DNA from: Ruminococcus sp. UBA4350
Lineage (GTDB): Bacteria; Bacillota; Clostridia; Oscillospirales; Ruminococcaceae
Reading direction: 5' to 3'
Assembly (NCBI GenBank): GCA_002394125.1
Contig: DGSY01000134.1
Location: forward strand, 1 to 32,540
DNA: 32,540 bases
The position numbers and the translations under genes are program-made. Under the pieces are notes generated by a model. That model was given only the letters and a program-made list of their open reading frames with translations, did no database searches and was not told the DNA's origin. This document shows, piece after piece, positions 1 through 7,439 of the stretch. How positions within the stretch are numbered: position 1 is the stretch's first letter; each line of letters opens with the position of its first letter.

Positions 1-2320
1 GATAGAACAGCAGGTCGCCGTTGCCGAGCAGCGTCTCTGCACCGCCGGTATCAAGGATCGTGCGCGAATCCATAGCGGATTTCACGCTCATACCGATCCG
101 GCTCGGAACATTCGACTTGATGAGACCGGTGATGACATCAACGGTCGGGCGCTGCGTTGCAATAATCAGATGAATGCCCGCCGCACGCGCCTTCTGCGCA
201 ATGCGGATGACCGCCGCCTCGACCTCCTTGCCGCTCGTCATCATCAGATCAGCGAACTCGTCGATGATAATGACGATCTGCGGGAGCTTTTCCAGCTCCG
301 GATTGCGCTCGGCAACAGCATTGTAGCCCTTGAGATCGCGGACGCCGTATTCCGCACAGAGCATATAGCGGCGCTCCATTTCCAGCACGGCCCAGTTCAG
401 CGCGCCGGCCGCCTTCTGCGGCTGCGTGATAACGGGGATCAGCAGATGCGGAATGCCGTCATAGGGCTGGAATTCGACGACCTTCGGGTCGATCAGAATG
501 AGCCGCACCTCGCTCGGAGATGCATGGAACAGAATGCTCATGATGATCGAATTCGTGCAGACCGATTTACCGGAACCGGTCGTACCCGCGATGATCATAT
601 GCGGCATTTTTGCGATGTCGCCGAGGATGACCTTTCCGTCAATATCCTTGCCGACCGCAAAGGTCAGCTTGCTCTGCGATTCGATGAACTCTGTTGATTC
701 CAGAAGCTCACGGAGAGAAACGGTGTCCTTCGTATTGTTCGGAACCTCAACGCCGACTGCTGGCTTGCCGGGGATCGGCGCCTGGATACGCACGGATTTT
801 CCGCCGAGATTCAGGCCGATGTCGTCTGCCAGCGCGGTGATCTTCGAGATCTTCACGCCGGCTGCCGGCTGGATCTCATAGCGCGTAACGGTCGGGCCTC
901 TGCGGATACCGACGATGCGCACGCTGACACCAAAGCTCGCGAGCGTATCAACGAGCAGCTTGCCCTTTTCGCGCAGCTCCGCCTGCTTGTCCGCATCGTT
1001 CGAGCTGTTGTCCGGACGGTTCAGCAGCGTGACGGGCGGCGCCATATACGGAAGCTCCGGCTCTGCGGTGTCTTCCGCTGCTTCCTCCTGCTCGTCCCAG
1101 TTTTCTTCCTCATCCAGCCACGGCAGACGGTTAGCTTCCGCGTCAGATTCCTGCGCCGCCTGCGCGACCATTGCCTGAAACTGTGCATCATTGTCCAGCA
1201 AATCGGATGCACTGTTCTCCGGCTCCGCAGAGAGCAGATTCATGTCCGCTTCGGGGATCGGCTGCGTTTCCTCATAAACCGGAACATCGACATCAATATT
1301 CCGCAGGTCGGGTCTGTCGGGATCCGGTGCCTGAATATCCTCTCCGAGCATGAATGCGATCTCGGCGCGCTCACGATCCTCCGCACTGCTGCGCCTGCGG
1401 CGCTTCTTCGGACGCGGCGCGGGCGCCGGTGCCGGTTCGTATTCCTCCTCATATTCAACATCGACGACCTCATTCATCGGGATCGCCTTGCGCTTGCTGC
1501 CGCGGACATACCGGACCGGTTCTTCGTCCTCATCGTCCTCATCGTCCTCATCGTCTTCTTCGACGTAGTCATCCTCGTCATCCTCGGAAATGAAATCCTC
1601 ATAGCCGCGGGTCGCGATCCGGACAACGCCGTTTCCGAACCATTTCAGCGGACGCGAACAAAGCTCCAGCATTTCCGAGATGCTGCGGTTTGTCAGGAGC
1701 ATGAACAGGACGATCACGAGCAGGGTGAGGATGATGCGCGTGCCGACGACATCGAATGCCTTCAGCAGCGGGATCACGATTACGCCGGAGATCAGGCCGC
1801 CGCCCTGAAATGCTTTTCCGTTTGCCACGAGCAACTCGACCACATCCTCGACCGACTTCTTGACGCCGGTCACCGGATCAACCGTTGTCAGCGGATCGCC
1901 GAACCATGCCTGCATAAATGCGCTCGCGACCAAAGTGAGGCAGACGCCCCAGATCGCGCGGTAGGAGGCAAGTCTGCTGCGCTCCTGACCGATCAGATAT
2001 CCGGTATATACGAGGATCACCGGAACGATCACAATGCCGATGCCGAAGATGCCGAGCAGTCCGTCATGCAGCTTCCGCCACATGAGATCGCCGGGGATCA
2101 GCGCGATCAGTGCCGTCAGAACGCCGGTGAAAAAGAGCGCTGCCGACCGGAGCTGATTGTTTATGGGCTTTGGCGGATCCGAAGCCTTGCTGCCGCCGCT
2201 CTTCGGCGCGACCGTATTGATGCGGCGGGCTGTTGCGCGCTGAACGGGCTGCTTTTTTGCGGTTGTTTTCTTTGATTTTGAGCCTGCGCCGGTCTTTCCG
2301 GCTGCTTTCTTCGCTGCCAT
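1..2320 (-). CDS. ftsK: DNA translocase FtsK/SpoIIIE, 3' end cut by window edge
   Basis: This is a septum-associated, ATP-driven DNA pump that clears or moves chromosomal DNA across the closing division or sporulation septum. About 773 codons are visible. The first 40 residues are Lys/Ala-rich, four hydrophobic segments follow within roughly residues 45-215, and then comes a long acidic and proline-rich linker with a D/E run encoded near 1524-1600. The motor domain carries the Walker A motif GTTGSGKS at about residues 579-586 (near 563-586) and a Walker B IIIDEFAD further on. The ATG at 2318-2320 follows an AAAGG ribosome site at 6-nt spacing. The C-terminal end of the motor and any DNA-reading gamma domain lie beyond position 1. 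It sits 44 nt after uppP on the same strand and is probably cotranscribed with it. Family assignment is secure; FtsK versus SpoIIIE cannot be settled here. Confidence 0.95.
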   Translation of the reverse strand, partial: MAAKKAAGKTGAGSKSKKTTAKKQPVQRATARRINTVAPKSGGSKASDPPKPINNQLRSAALFFTGVLTALIALIPGDLMWRKLHDGLLGIFGIGIVIVPVILVYTGYLIGQERSRLASYRAIWGVCLTLVASAFMQAWFGDPLTTVDPVTGVKKSVEDVVELLVANGKAFQGGGLISGVIVIPLLKAFDVVGTRIILTLLVIVLFMLLTNRSISEMLELCSRPLKWFGNGVVRIATRGYEDFISEDDEDDYVEEDDEDDEDDEDEEPVRYVRGSKRKAIPMNEVVDVEYEEEYEPAPAPAPRPKKRRRRSSAEDRERAEIAFMLGEDIQAPDPDRPDLRNIDVDVPVYEETQPIPEADMNLLSAEPENSASDLLDNDAQFQAMVAQAAQESDAEANRLPWLDEEENWDEQEEAAEDTAEPELPYMAPPVTLLNRPDNSSNDADKQAELREKGKLLVDTLASFGVSVRIVGIRRGPTVTRYEIQPAAGVKISKITALADDIGLNLGGKSVRIQAPIPGKPAVGVEVPNNTKDTVSLRELLESTEFIESQSKLTFAVGKDIDGKVILGDIAKMPHMIIAGTTGSGKSVCTNSIIMSILFHASPSEVRLILIDPKVVEFQPYDGIPHLLIPVITQPQKAAGALNWAVLEMERRYMLCAEYGVRDLKGYNAVAERNPELEKLPQIVIIIDEFADLMMTSGKEVEAAVIRIAQKARAAGIHLIIATQRPTVDVITGLIKSNVPSRIGMSVKSAMDSRTILDTGGAETLLGNGDLLFY
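1524..1559. repeat. 9-bp tandem microsatellite inside ftsK linker
   Basis: Three perfect copies of TCGTCCTCA (1524-1550) are followed by a partial copy. On the coding (minus) strand they encode part of a run of Asp and Glu in the FtsK linker. Because the unit is 9 bp, gain or loss of copies keeps the reading frame, so linker length could vary between strains. Confidence 0.8.
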
Positions 2321-2364
2321 AATCTGCCTTTCTTCTTAATGCCTGTACGGGTTTTCTTTATTTT

Positions 2365-3195
2365 TCAGCCTCTTGCGGCGACAAACCAATAGATCAGTGT
2401 GCCGATGCCGACAAGAAATGTATAGATCGAAAAGACGATGAAGTTATCCGAACGGATCAGCCACTGCACGAGCTTGATCGCCAATACGCCGACGATCGCC
2501 GCGACGACAAATCCGATCGCTGCCGCGCCGACATTGACCTCGATCGTGCCCTCCAGCAGATCCTTCAGCTCGACCAGACAGCCGCCGAGGATCGCCGGAA
2601 TGCCGAGCACAAAGGAATACCGCACGGCGGTTTCCTTTTCCAGTCCACTGAACAGGCCGCCGGAGATCGTCGAGCCGGAGCGCGATACGCCGGGGAACAG
2701 CGCTGCACACTGGAACAGTCCGATCACAACGGCATCCTTTACCGTGATATCGCCCGCAGTCTTTTTCGTATTGCGGATGCGGCTCGCGAAGAACAGCTCT
2801 GCCGATGTGAACAGGAAGCAGATGCCGAGGATCGGGAGCGAGACATTCTCGAAGATATCCTTGATGAGATAGAACGGTACGAGCAGCACCAGCGAGATGA
2901 ACAGCATGACCAGCATTCTGCGGTCAGGATTCATCTGGCTCCATTTGAACTTGCCGGTGAAGATATCCTTGACTGCCCGGAAAAATTCCTTGATGAGCGC
3001 CCAGATCGTATCCCAGAACGCTATGCAGACGGCAACGAGCGTGCCGAGATGCAGGATGACAAGCAGGAAGGTGCCCTCCTCCACACTCTGTCCGGTGATT
3101 GCCTGATAGAGCTTGATATGGCCGGAGCTGGACACCGGCAGAAACTCCGTCAGACCCTGTATGATTGCCTGAATGATCGCATCTAAAATTGACAT
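2365..3195 (-). CDS. uppP: undecaprenyl-diphosphatase UppP (BacA family)
   Basis: This is an integral membrane phosphatase that converts undecaprenyl pyrophosphate to undecaprenyl phosphate, recycling the lipid carrier for peptidoglycan and giving low-level bacitracin resistance. The 276-residue product has the family length. It shows the BacA signature near the N-terminus (QGLTEFLPVSSSGH), the second signature FPGVSRSGSTISGG in the middle, and about eight hydrophobic segments. I chose the ATG at 3193-3195 because a GGAGG site lies just before it and because the longer in-frame ATG at 3252 would fall on the promoter's -10 region. A consensus promoter lies 46 bp upstream. Its product pairs functionally with UppS, MraY and MurG encoded in the same window. 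Confidence 0.96.
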   Translation of the reverse strand: MSILDAIIQAIIQGLTEFLPVSSSGHIKLYQAITGQSVEEGTFLLVILHLGTLVAVCIAFWDTIWALIKEFFRAVKDIFTGKFKWSQMNPDRRMLVMLFISLVLLVPFYLIKDIFENVSLPILGICFLFTSAELFFASRIRNTKKTAGDITVKDAVVIGLFQCAALFPGVSRSGSTISGGLFSGLEKETAVRYSFVLGIPAILGGCLVELKDLLEGTIEVNVGAAAIGFVVAAIVGVLAIKLVQWLIRSDNFIVFSIYTFLVGIGTLIYWFVAARG

Positions 3196-3240
3196 GATGA
3201 ACCTCCGATTTCTGATTTCTGTGCATAGATATACCTTTAT

Positions 3241-3269
3241 ATCATACCACATTTTACCGGCTGTGTCAA
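3241..3269 (-). promoter_or_regulatory. sigma-A promoter for uppP(-ftsK)
   Basis: On the minus strand, TTGACA (3264-3269) and TATGAT (3241-3246) are separated by exactly 17 bp, close to the housekeeping consensus. The predicted start near 3234 gives a leader of about 40 nt to the uppP ATG. Confidence 0.85.
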
Positions 3270-3335
3270 GGCTGATACAGACGCGAAATCTGAACAGAAA
3301 TGCGATTACTCCATATTAGATGCCGGAAAACAGCA

Positions 3336-3362
3336 AGGGCTCCCTCAGAAAGAGAGAGCCCT
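3336..3362 (-). terminator. probable intrinsic terminator after the DUF4317-DIP1984 genes
   Basis: An inverted repeat with 11-bp arms (one mismatch) around a 5-nt loop is followed on the minus strand by TGCTGTTTT. It lies about 210 bp past the DIP1984 stop and before the uppP promoter, which fits an end of the upstream transcript. The T-tract is imperfect. Apart from this hairpin and a smaller CCGCA/TGCGG hairpin next to it (3363-3380), I see nothing in 3381-3571. Confidence 0.5.
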
Positions 3363-3571
3363 CCGCAAGCCGTCTGCGGGCATTTGCGCATATTCAATTC
3401 CCCTCACCCGCCCTGAACAGTCATTGATGCAGCGGTAGTAACAATGCAGAGTTATCCGTGCCGCTGTGCTTTATGAGTATCAATCGTCACGAATCATAAT
3501 GCGTTTACACGCGTGCGGGCTCATTCTCAGCCGCAGAGATGCATCCACCTGATGTTCAAACCATATGCGCA

Positions 3572-4030
3572 TTACAGTCCGATCAGCTCGGTCGTCCAGT
3601 TGATCTCCTGGAGCTTTTCCTCGCACTCGCGCAGCTCCTTGGCAGTATTGTCAAACTGCCGCTGGAGCTTCCGGACATCAACAGAGCTTGTTATGCGTAT
3701 CTCCGTCTTGGCAGAACGCGGTGCGAGTATGCTCGCTTCATTGAGAAAGCCGCGCAGTACCCGCTGCTTCCACATCAGCGCATCGCGGTGCGCGATCCGC
3801 GCCGTGATCGTCTGTCCGTCCTCCGCAGGCTGTGCATTCGTCAGATTGATCGCCGTGACGAGCGCTTCATATTCCTTAAACGCCGTCTCCAGCGCCTTGA
3901 GCAGATCCGCCGGTACCTCTGCGGGCTTTTCGCCCTCCTGCACCCGCGCATTGTTACGCAGGCGGATCTCCAGCTCATTGATCTTGTTTTGCAGATCCGC
4001 ACGCCGCATCAGTGAAGCAGCCAGTTTCAT
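3572..4030 (-). CDS. DIP1984 family protein (septicolysin-like)
   Basis: The product is 152 residues, rich in Leu, Glu, Arg and Asn, and predicted to be a soluble alpha-helical bundle. It fits the DIP1984/septicolysin-like family in length and layout: an N-terminal MKLAxSLxxRADLQxKIxELExRLxxNA stretch, a central INLTNAQ segment, and a C-terminal VDVxxLQRQFD...INWTTEL stretch. The biochemical role of the family is not established; the 'septicolysin' name comes from distant similarity to a cytolysin and should not be taken as function. The start has an AAGGAGGG ribosome site, and the gene begins 12 nt after the DUF4317 stop, so the two are very probably cotranscribed and may act together. Confidence 0.8.
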   Translation of the reverse strand: MKLAASLMRRADLQNKINELEIRLRNNARVQEGEKPAEVPADLLKALETAFKEYEALVTAINLTNAQPAEDGQTITARIAHRDALMWKQRVLRGFLNEASILAPRSAKTEIRITSSVDVRKLQRQFDNTAKELRECEEKLQEINWTTELIGL

Positions 4031-4042
4031 GATAAGCCCTCC

Positions 4043-5209
4043 TTATTCCCACGGTGCTTCGGCATCGGGCGCCATCACGCCCGGCACCTTCAGATCATAG
4101 CCGTTGACTTCGATCATCGCATCATCCAGCTCGATGATCATGCAGTGCCGGCCGTCAATCTTGTCAAGGCGCACCTTGTTCTTCGCTTCGTTCTTGATAT
4201 TGACAACGATCTCCGGCGTTTTGATGACAGTTTTCGGAACGATCAGGCGCTCCGGCTTGAGTGTCGATTCAACGTGCTCCTCGAATACTTTTTCCGTATC
4301 TGCGAGCTTTTCCTCCGGCACACCGACCTCCGCCAGCATCCGGTGGAGCATTCTGCCGGTCACCTCGGTCGGGGAATCATCGGTCTTGTTTTTCGCCGCG
4401 ATCTGCGTCAACTTTTCGTTGACCGCCGTCACGGTCTCATAGGTGAGATCGTCGCCGAGCAGCTCGCCCAGCACGGTCTTCATATCCGCCTGATCCTCCT
4501 CGACAGTCGTATCAACATCGCATTCGAGGAAAGAGTCGATCAGCTTTTCATTCGGCGTATTCGGCGTTTTGGTGTAATACAGCACATGATGTACGTCCGT
4601 GGCGCGGTCGGAGAAGACCGGATAGAAGAAGCCGTCCTGCGGTGCCTTGCTGATAACGGCATTCGGATTCTCCTGCCGCAGGATCTCATCATCAAACTGA
4701 TTGTAGACAAGAACGCCCTCGGTCTTGGCGATCGGACACATCGCGCAGACGATATACTTGAATGTCTGATCGGTGAAATCAGTCTCCAGCTCGTCCATTT
4801 TGTTCTTGCGCGGCGGATCGTAGGTGCAGTATGCCATCAGCACCGCATAAGGCGAATCGGAATCGACCAGCTCTGCCAGCTTTCCGAGGAACGCGAGCGC
4901 AACATCCTCCGCCTTCAGCTCCGAGGCGAGCAGATCTGCAAGGCGCGACTGTGCCCCGTCCTCGCTGTAGGCGTGCTCACGGAACGGCAGCTCGGAGCTT
5001 TGCTTGCCGAGATTGACATTCAGCACCTTTTTCATGGTCTCATAAAGGATCATGCTCTCCGGCGAGGGAATGCTGCCGGCCGTGCGGATATGCACGCCGC
5101 GGACAGTGCGCTGCGTATCGACAAATGCAGTCAGTACGCGCTCCATTGCGAAATATTTCGCCTCCGGATCGAAATGATTGCGGATCTCATTGAGTTCTTT
5201 GCGGTTCAT
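4043..5209 (-). CDS. DUF4317 family protein
   Basis: The product is 388 residues with no signal peptide or membrane segment. The N-terminal MNRKELNEIRNHF motif, the central FKYIVCAMCPI block and the FFYPVFSDRATDVHHVLYYTK block are characteristic of DUF4317, a family mainly found in Clostridia. No catalytic signature is recognised and the function is unknown. The C-terminal 120 residues contain short basic and acidic segments (NIKNEAKNKVRLDKIDGR). The ATG is preceded by AAGGAG. A terminator hairpin sits only 18 nt upstream of the start, so expression may depend on readthrough from the DUF1858 gene or on an undetected promoter. Confidence 0.85.
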   Translation of the reverse strand: MNRKELNEIRNHFDPEAKYFAMERVLTAFVDTQRTVRGVHIRTAGSIPSPESMILYETMKKVLNVNLGKQSSELPFREHAYSEDGAQSRLADLLASELKAEDVALAFLGKLAELVDSDSPYAVLMAYCTYDPPRKNKMDELETDFTDQTFKYIVCAMCPIAKTEGVLVYNQFDDEILRQENPNAVISKAPQDGFFYPVFSDRATDVHHVLYYTKTPNTPNEKLIDSFLECDVDTTVEEDQADMKTVLGELLGDDLTYETVTAVNEKLTQIAAKNKTDDSPTEVTGRMLHRMLAEVGVPEEKLADTEKVFEEHVESTLKPERLIVPKTVIKTPEIVVNIKNEAKNKVRLDKIDGRHCMIIELDDAMIEVNGYDLKVPGVMAPDAEAPWE

Positions 5210-5226
5210 AGATTGTCTCCTTATCT

Positions 5227-5263
5227 GTATAAATAAGACTGCCGCCGAGCATACCCGACGGCA
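5227..5263 (-). terminator. intrinsic terminator between DUF1858 and DUF4317 genes
   Basis: On the minus strand an 8-bp stem (TGCCGTCG/CGGCGGCA, one wobble pair) with an 8-nt loop is followed by TCTTATTTAT. It starts 13 nt after the DUF1858 stop and ends 18 nt before the DUF4317 start, leaving little room for a new promoter. Confidence 0.75.
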
Positions 5264-5275
5264 ATCTGATTCAGC

Positions 5276-5473
5276 TTATTTTGCAAAATGAGCAGCCAGC
5301 TTCTCGACCAGCTCATCCGCGCTGACACCGTGAACCATGCAGGCCTCCTCGAGCGATTCGCCGCGCGATGCGGGGCAGCCGAGGCAGTGCATTCCCATTT
5401 CAAGGAAATACGGCGCGGTATCCGGATCGGCATCGAGAATCTCGCCGATCAGGGAATTCTTAGTAATTTCCAT
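5276..5473 (-). CDS. DUF1858 / redox-disulfide family small protein
   Basis: This 65-residue cytosolic protein matches the DUF1858 family (also called hybrid-cluster-associated redox disulfide domain). The N-terminal half has the ILDADPDTAPYFLEMGMHCLGC pattern and the CxxC motif at Cys30 and Cys33. A third Cys follows about 12 residues later in ESLEEAC, and the C-terminal helix reads GVSADELVEKLAAHF. The family is thought to form a redox-active disulfide or bind metal, but no substrate is known. The start has an AAAGGATG ribosome site. It lies between two intrinsic terminators and next to a Cys-rich zinc-ribbon gene, suggesting a small redox or metal-linked gene set. Confidence 0.88.
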   Translation of the reverse strand: MEITKNSLIGEILDADPDTAPYFLEMGMHCLGCPASRGESLEEACMVHGVSADELVEKLAAHFAK

Positions 5474-5492
5474 CGGAAATCATCCTTTCGTT

Positions 5493-5519
5493 AAAAAAGG
5501 GCGCAGACACGCCGCGCCC
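5493..5519 (-). terminator. strong intrinsic terminator after the zinc-ribbon gene
   Basis: On the minus strand, GGGCGC...GCGCCC arms (5514-5519 and 5499-5504) with a 9-nt GC-rich loop are followed at once by six T residues (5493-5498). It begins 15 nt after the zinc-ribbon stop and ends 20 nt before the DUF1858 ATG. Confidence 0.9.
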
Positions 5520-5533
5520 TGTTTGTTTTGGAA

Positions 5534-5812
5534 TTACTCCTGGGACTTCATCTGAGCATAGCACTCGCTGCAGTACACCGGGCGATCCTCACGCGGACGG
5601 AACGGAACCCGTGCTTCCTTGCCGCAGCTTGCGCAGGTAGCGGTGAACATCTCACGCTCAGTCTTGCCGGCCATCTTCCGTGCATCACGGCAAGCCTTGC
5701 ACTTCTTCGGATCATTTGCGAAGCCTTTCTCAGCATAGAACTCCTGCTCGCCGGCGGTGAATACGAACTCCTGTCCGCACTCATTGCAAATTAAGGTTCT
5801 GTCTTCGTACAT
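5534..5812 (-). CDS. zinc-ribbon protein (zf-trcl plus CxxC-x17-CxxC)
   Basis: This 92-residue protein has two Cys-rich modules. Residues 1-42 match the probable zinc-ribbon family zf-trcl (CNECGQEFVFTAGEQEFYAEKGF...PKKCKAC), with two CxxC pairs. The second half carries CASC and CSEC separated by exactly 17 residues, the pattern of the CxxC-x17-CxxC family. Four CxxC pairs imply two bound zinc ions. Such proteins are common in Clostridia; binding to nucleic acid or to translation machinery is often assumed but unproven. The ATG at 5812 has a GAGG site about 9 nt upstream. I found no convincing promoter in the 213-bp gap before it, only a short GGGCTGAGCCC palindrome near 5890. Confidence 0.88.
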   Translation of the reverse strand: MYEDRTLICNECGQEFVFTAGEQEFYAEKGFANDPKKCKACRDARKMAGKTEREMFTATCASCGKEARVPFRPREDRPVYCSECYAQMKSQE

Positions 5813-6025
5813 TAGAATTTTCCTCGATTCTTGAAATTTGGACCTCGACGGAATTCACGCCATCACAGTTGCTCTTATACCGCCTGCGGGCTCAGCCCTG
5901 AAGCGTAATCGGGTTGCAGGTGAAATAACATTGCACGCGCTGGAAGAAATGCTGCCGGGTCATGGATAATGGAAGGGATGCCCGCCTTCATCGGGAACAG
6001 TCAGCCGGACTGTCATCGGGCTGCA

Positions 6026-6667
6026 TCACTGCGGTTCTGCACAGCTGTCAGCATCGGGGTCCGCGGTAAGATTCCGGACAGACCGCAGCTTGCGTCTGGC
6101 ACGCTGGATCGCGTTATCGACGCTTTTGACGGAGATCCCCTGCCGCTTCGCAATCTCCTCATAGGAAAGACCGCTGACAGACAGATGAAAAATCTCCAGC
6201 TCCTGCCTGCTGAGTACCGATGCGATCCGTTCATACAGCTCCGCGATCCGTTCCTTTTCGAGATATGCCTGTTCAGGTGAATCCTCACCGTCTGCAAGCA
6301 GATCCCCGAAGGACTGCTCCGGATCATCGAGCGATACGGCAGACTGCATCTGCTCCCCTGCAAAATCAGGATGCTGTTTTTTGAATGCGCTGCGCATCCG
6401 GTTGCGAATGCAGACAGCCGCATAGGTACGGAACGACGCAGCACCGTCCGGCTGATACGACGAAGCAGCAGCCAGCAGTCCGAGAAAGCCCTCCTGCGCA
6501 TAATCCTCACAGTCCGACGGATTGCCCGCAAAGCTGCGTGCCATTTCCGAAATCAGTCTGTGATAGCGCAGAAACAGCTGCTCAAATGCTGACGGCTCTG
6601 TGCCGCACAGCGAGACCAGCGCTTCATCCGGCATAGCGGAGAGCGAATCAACAGAGAACACGCCCAT
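6026..6667 (-). CDS. RNA polymerase sigma factor, sigma-70 family (SigH-like)
   Basis: This 213-residue protein has a region 2 (about residues 25-100: FLRYHRLISEMARSF, DYAQEGFLGLL, SFRTYAAVCIRNRM) and a region 4 helix-turn-helix (about residues 145-195: LSRQELEIFHL, LSYEEIAKRQGISVKSVDNAIQRARRKL). There is no region 1.1 or 3 of the housekeeping factor. The KSVDNAIQRARRKL ending resembles sigma-H (Spo0H) of spore formers more than a typical ECF factor, but the genomic neighbourhood is not the usual sigH one, so I leave the symbol blank. The ATG has a GGAGG site 7 nt upstream, and a consensus promoter lies about 100 bp upstream, so it is an independent transcription unit whose target regulon cannot be seen here. 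Confidence 0.88.
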   Translation of the reverse strand: MGVFSVDSLSAMPDEALVSLCGTEPSAFEQLFLRYHRLISEMARSFAGNPSDCEDYAQEGFLGLLAAASSYQPDGAASFRTYAAVCIRNRMRSAFKKQHPDFAGEQMQSAVSLDDPEQSFGDLLADGEDSPEQAYLEKERIAELYERIASVLSRQELEIFHLSVSGLSYEEIAKRQGISVKSVDNAIQRARRKLRSVRNLTADPDADSCAEPQ

Positions 6668-6768
6668 GCCGAAGCCTCCTAACCGCAGAAAGCGCGATGC
6701 CGTACATTGCGTACCTGTCCATTCCGCTCCGGACGCAGAACCGTCCGTGCAGAAATATGACCTATATC

Positions 6769-6797
6769 ATGATAACCGAAAGCGGCGATTTTGTCAA
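6769..6797 (-). promoter_or_regulatory. sigma-A promoter for the sigma factor gene
   Basis: On the minus strand TTGACA (6792-6797) and TATCAT (6769-6774) are 17 bp apart. The leader of about 95 nt contains a short CGGACG/CGTCCG hairpin (6730-6747) before the GGAGG site. Confidence 0.82.
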
Positions 6798-6872
6798 GCT
6801 GTTTTATCATATCCGAAAAAAAACAGCGTTCTGCACAGCTTTCAACAACATTTTTCGTCAATTCATCCAGTG

Positions 6873-7439
6873 TCATTCTGCCGCAAACCGGCTTCTGCCG
6901 TCGCGGAACAGATTCCCGCCGTGGCTGTCGATCGCGACGAGCAGCGGGAAATCCGAGACTGTCAGCCGCTTGACGGATTCGCATCCGAGGTCATCATAGG
7001 CAATGACCTCGCAGGATGTGATATGTGCCGCGGCAAGCGCACCGGCGCCGCCGACTGCACAGAAATACACCGCATGATTGCGCTCGATCGCGTCACAGAC
7101 AGCCTGCGAGCGCTCGCCCTTGCCGATCATCGCGATGAGTCCGGCATCGAGCAGCATCGGCGCATAAGGATCCATGCGGCCGGAGGTGGTCGGGCCGCAG
7201 GCACCGATCGGCCGTCCCGGAGGCGCAGCCGTCGGCCCCGCATAATAGATCACGGCATCCTGAAGCGGAAACGGCAGACCTGCTGTCCCCTGCTCCTTCA
7301 TGGCCGCCGTCAGCCGCTTATGCGCAGCATCGCGGGAGGTATAGACTGTGCCCGAAAGGATCACCCGGTCTCCGGCGTGCAGGAGCTGCTGCTCCCGCAC
7401 GATTGCCGGAAGATCGGTCACATTGCACTGATATTCCAT
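6873..7439 (-). CDS. Fe-S hydro-lyase beta subunit (class I fumarase/tartrate dehydratase type)
   Basis: The 188-residue product matches the C-terminal (beta) domain of class I fumarase and L-tartrate dehydratase, which supplies substrate-binding residues and closes over the [4Fe-4S] site held by the alpha subunit. Diagnostic blocks in order are GDRVILSGTVYTSRDAAHKR, IYYAGPTAAPPGRPIGACGPTTSGRMD, GLIAMIGKG, AVYFCAVGGAGAL and DFPLLVAIDSHG. The family normally needs an alpha partner (about 280 residues) encoded just upstream; here the upstream gene is a divIVA homologue instead. The ATG overlaps the divIVA stop by one base (TAATG) and has no clear ribosome site, so translation is probably coupled. 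The likely reaction is reversible hydration of fumarate to malate, but the substrate cannot be assigned from the beta subunit alone. Confidence 0.9.
   Translation of the reverse strand: MEYQCNVTDLPAIVREQQLLHAGDRVILSGTVYTSRDAAHKRLTAAMKEQGTAGLPFPLQDAVIYYAGPTAAPPGRPIGACGPTTSGRMDPYAPMLLDAGLIAMIGKGERSQAVCDAIERNHAVYFCAVGGAGALAAAHITSCEVIAYDDLGCESVKRLTVSDFPLLVAIDSHGGNLFRDGRSRFAAE

Noticed and set aside
3241..3252. Longer UppP start (ATG at 3252)
   Set aside because: It falls on the -10 box of a consensus promoter, so the codon would not be in the transcript.
6800..6872. Intrinsic terminator after the fumarase beta gene
   Set aside because: There is an 8-T run on the minus strand (6816-6823) but no convincing GC-rich stem directly before it.
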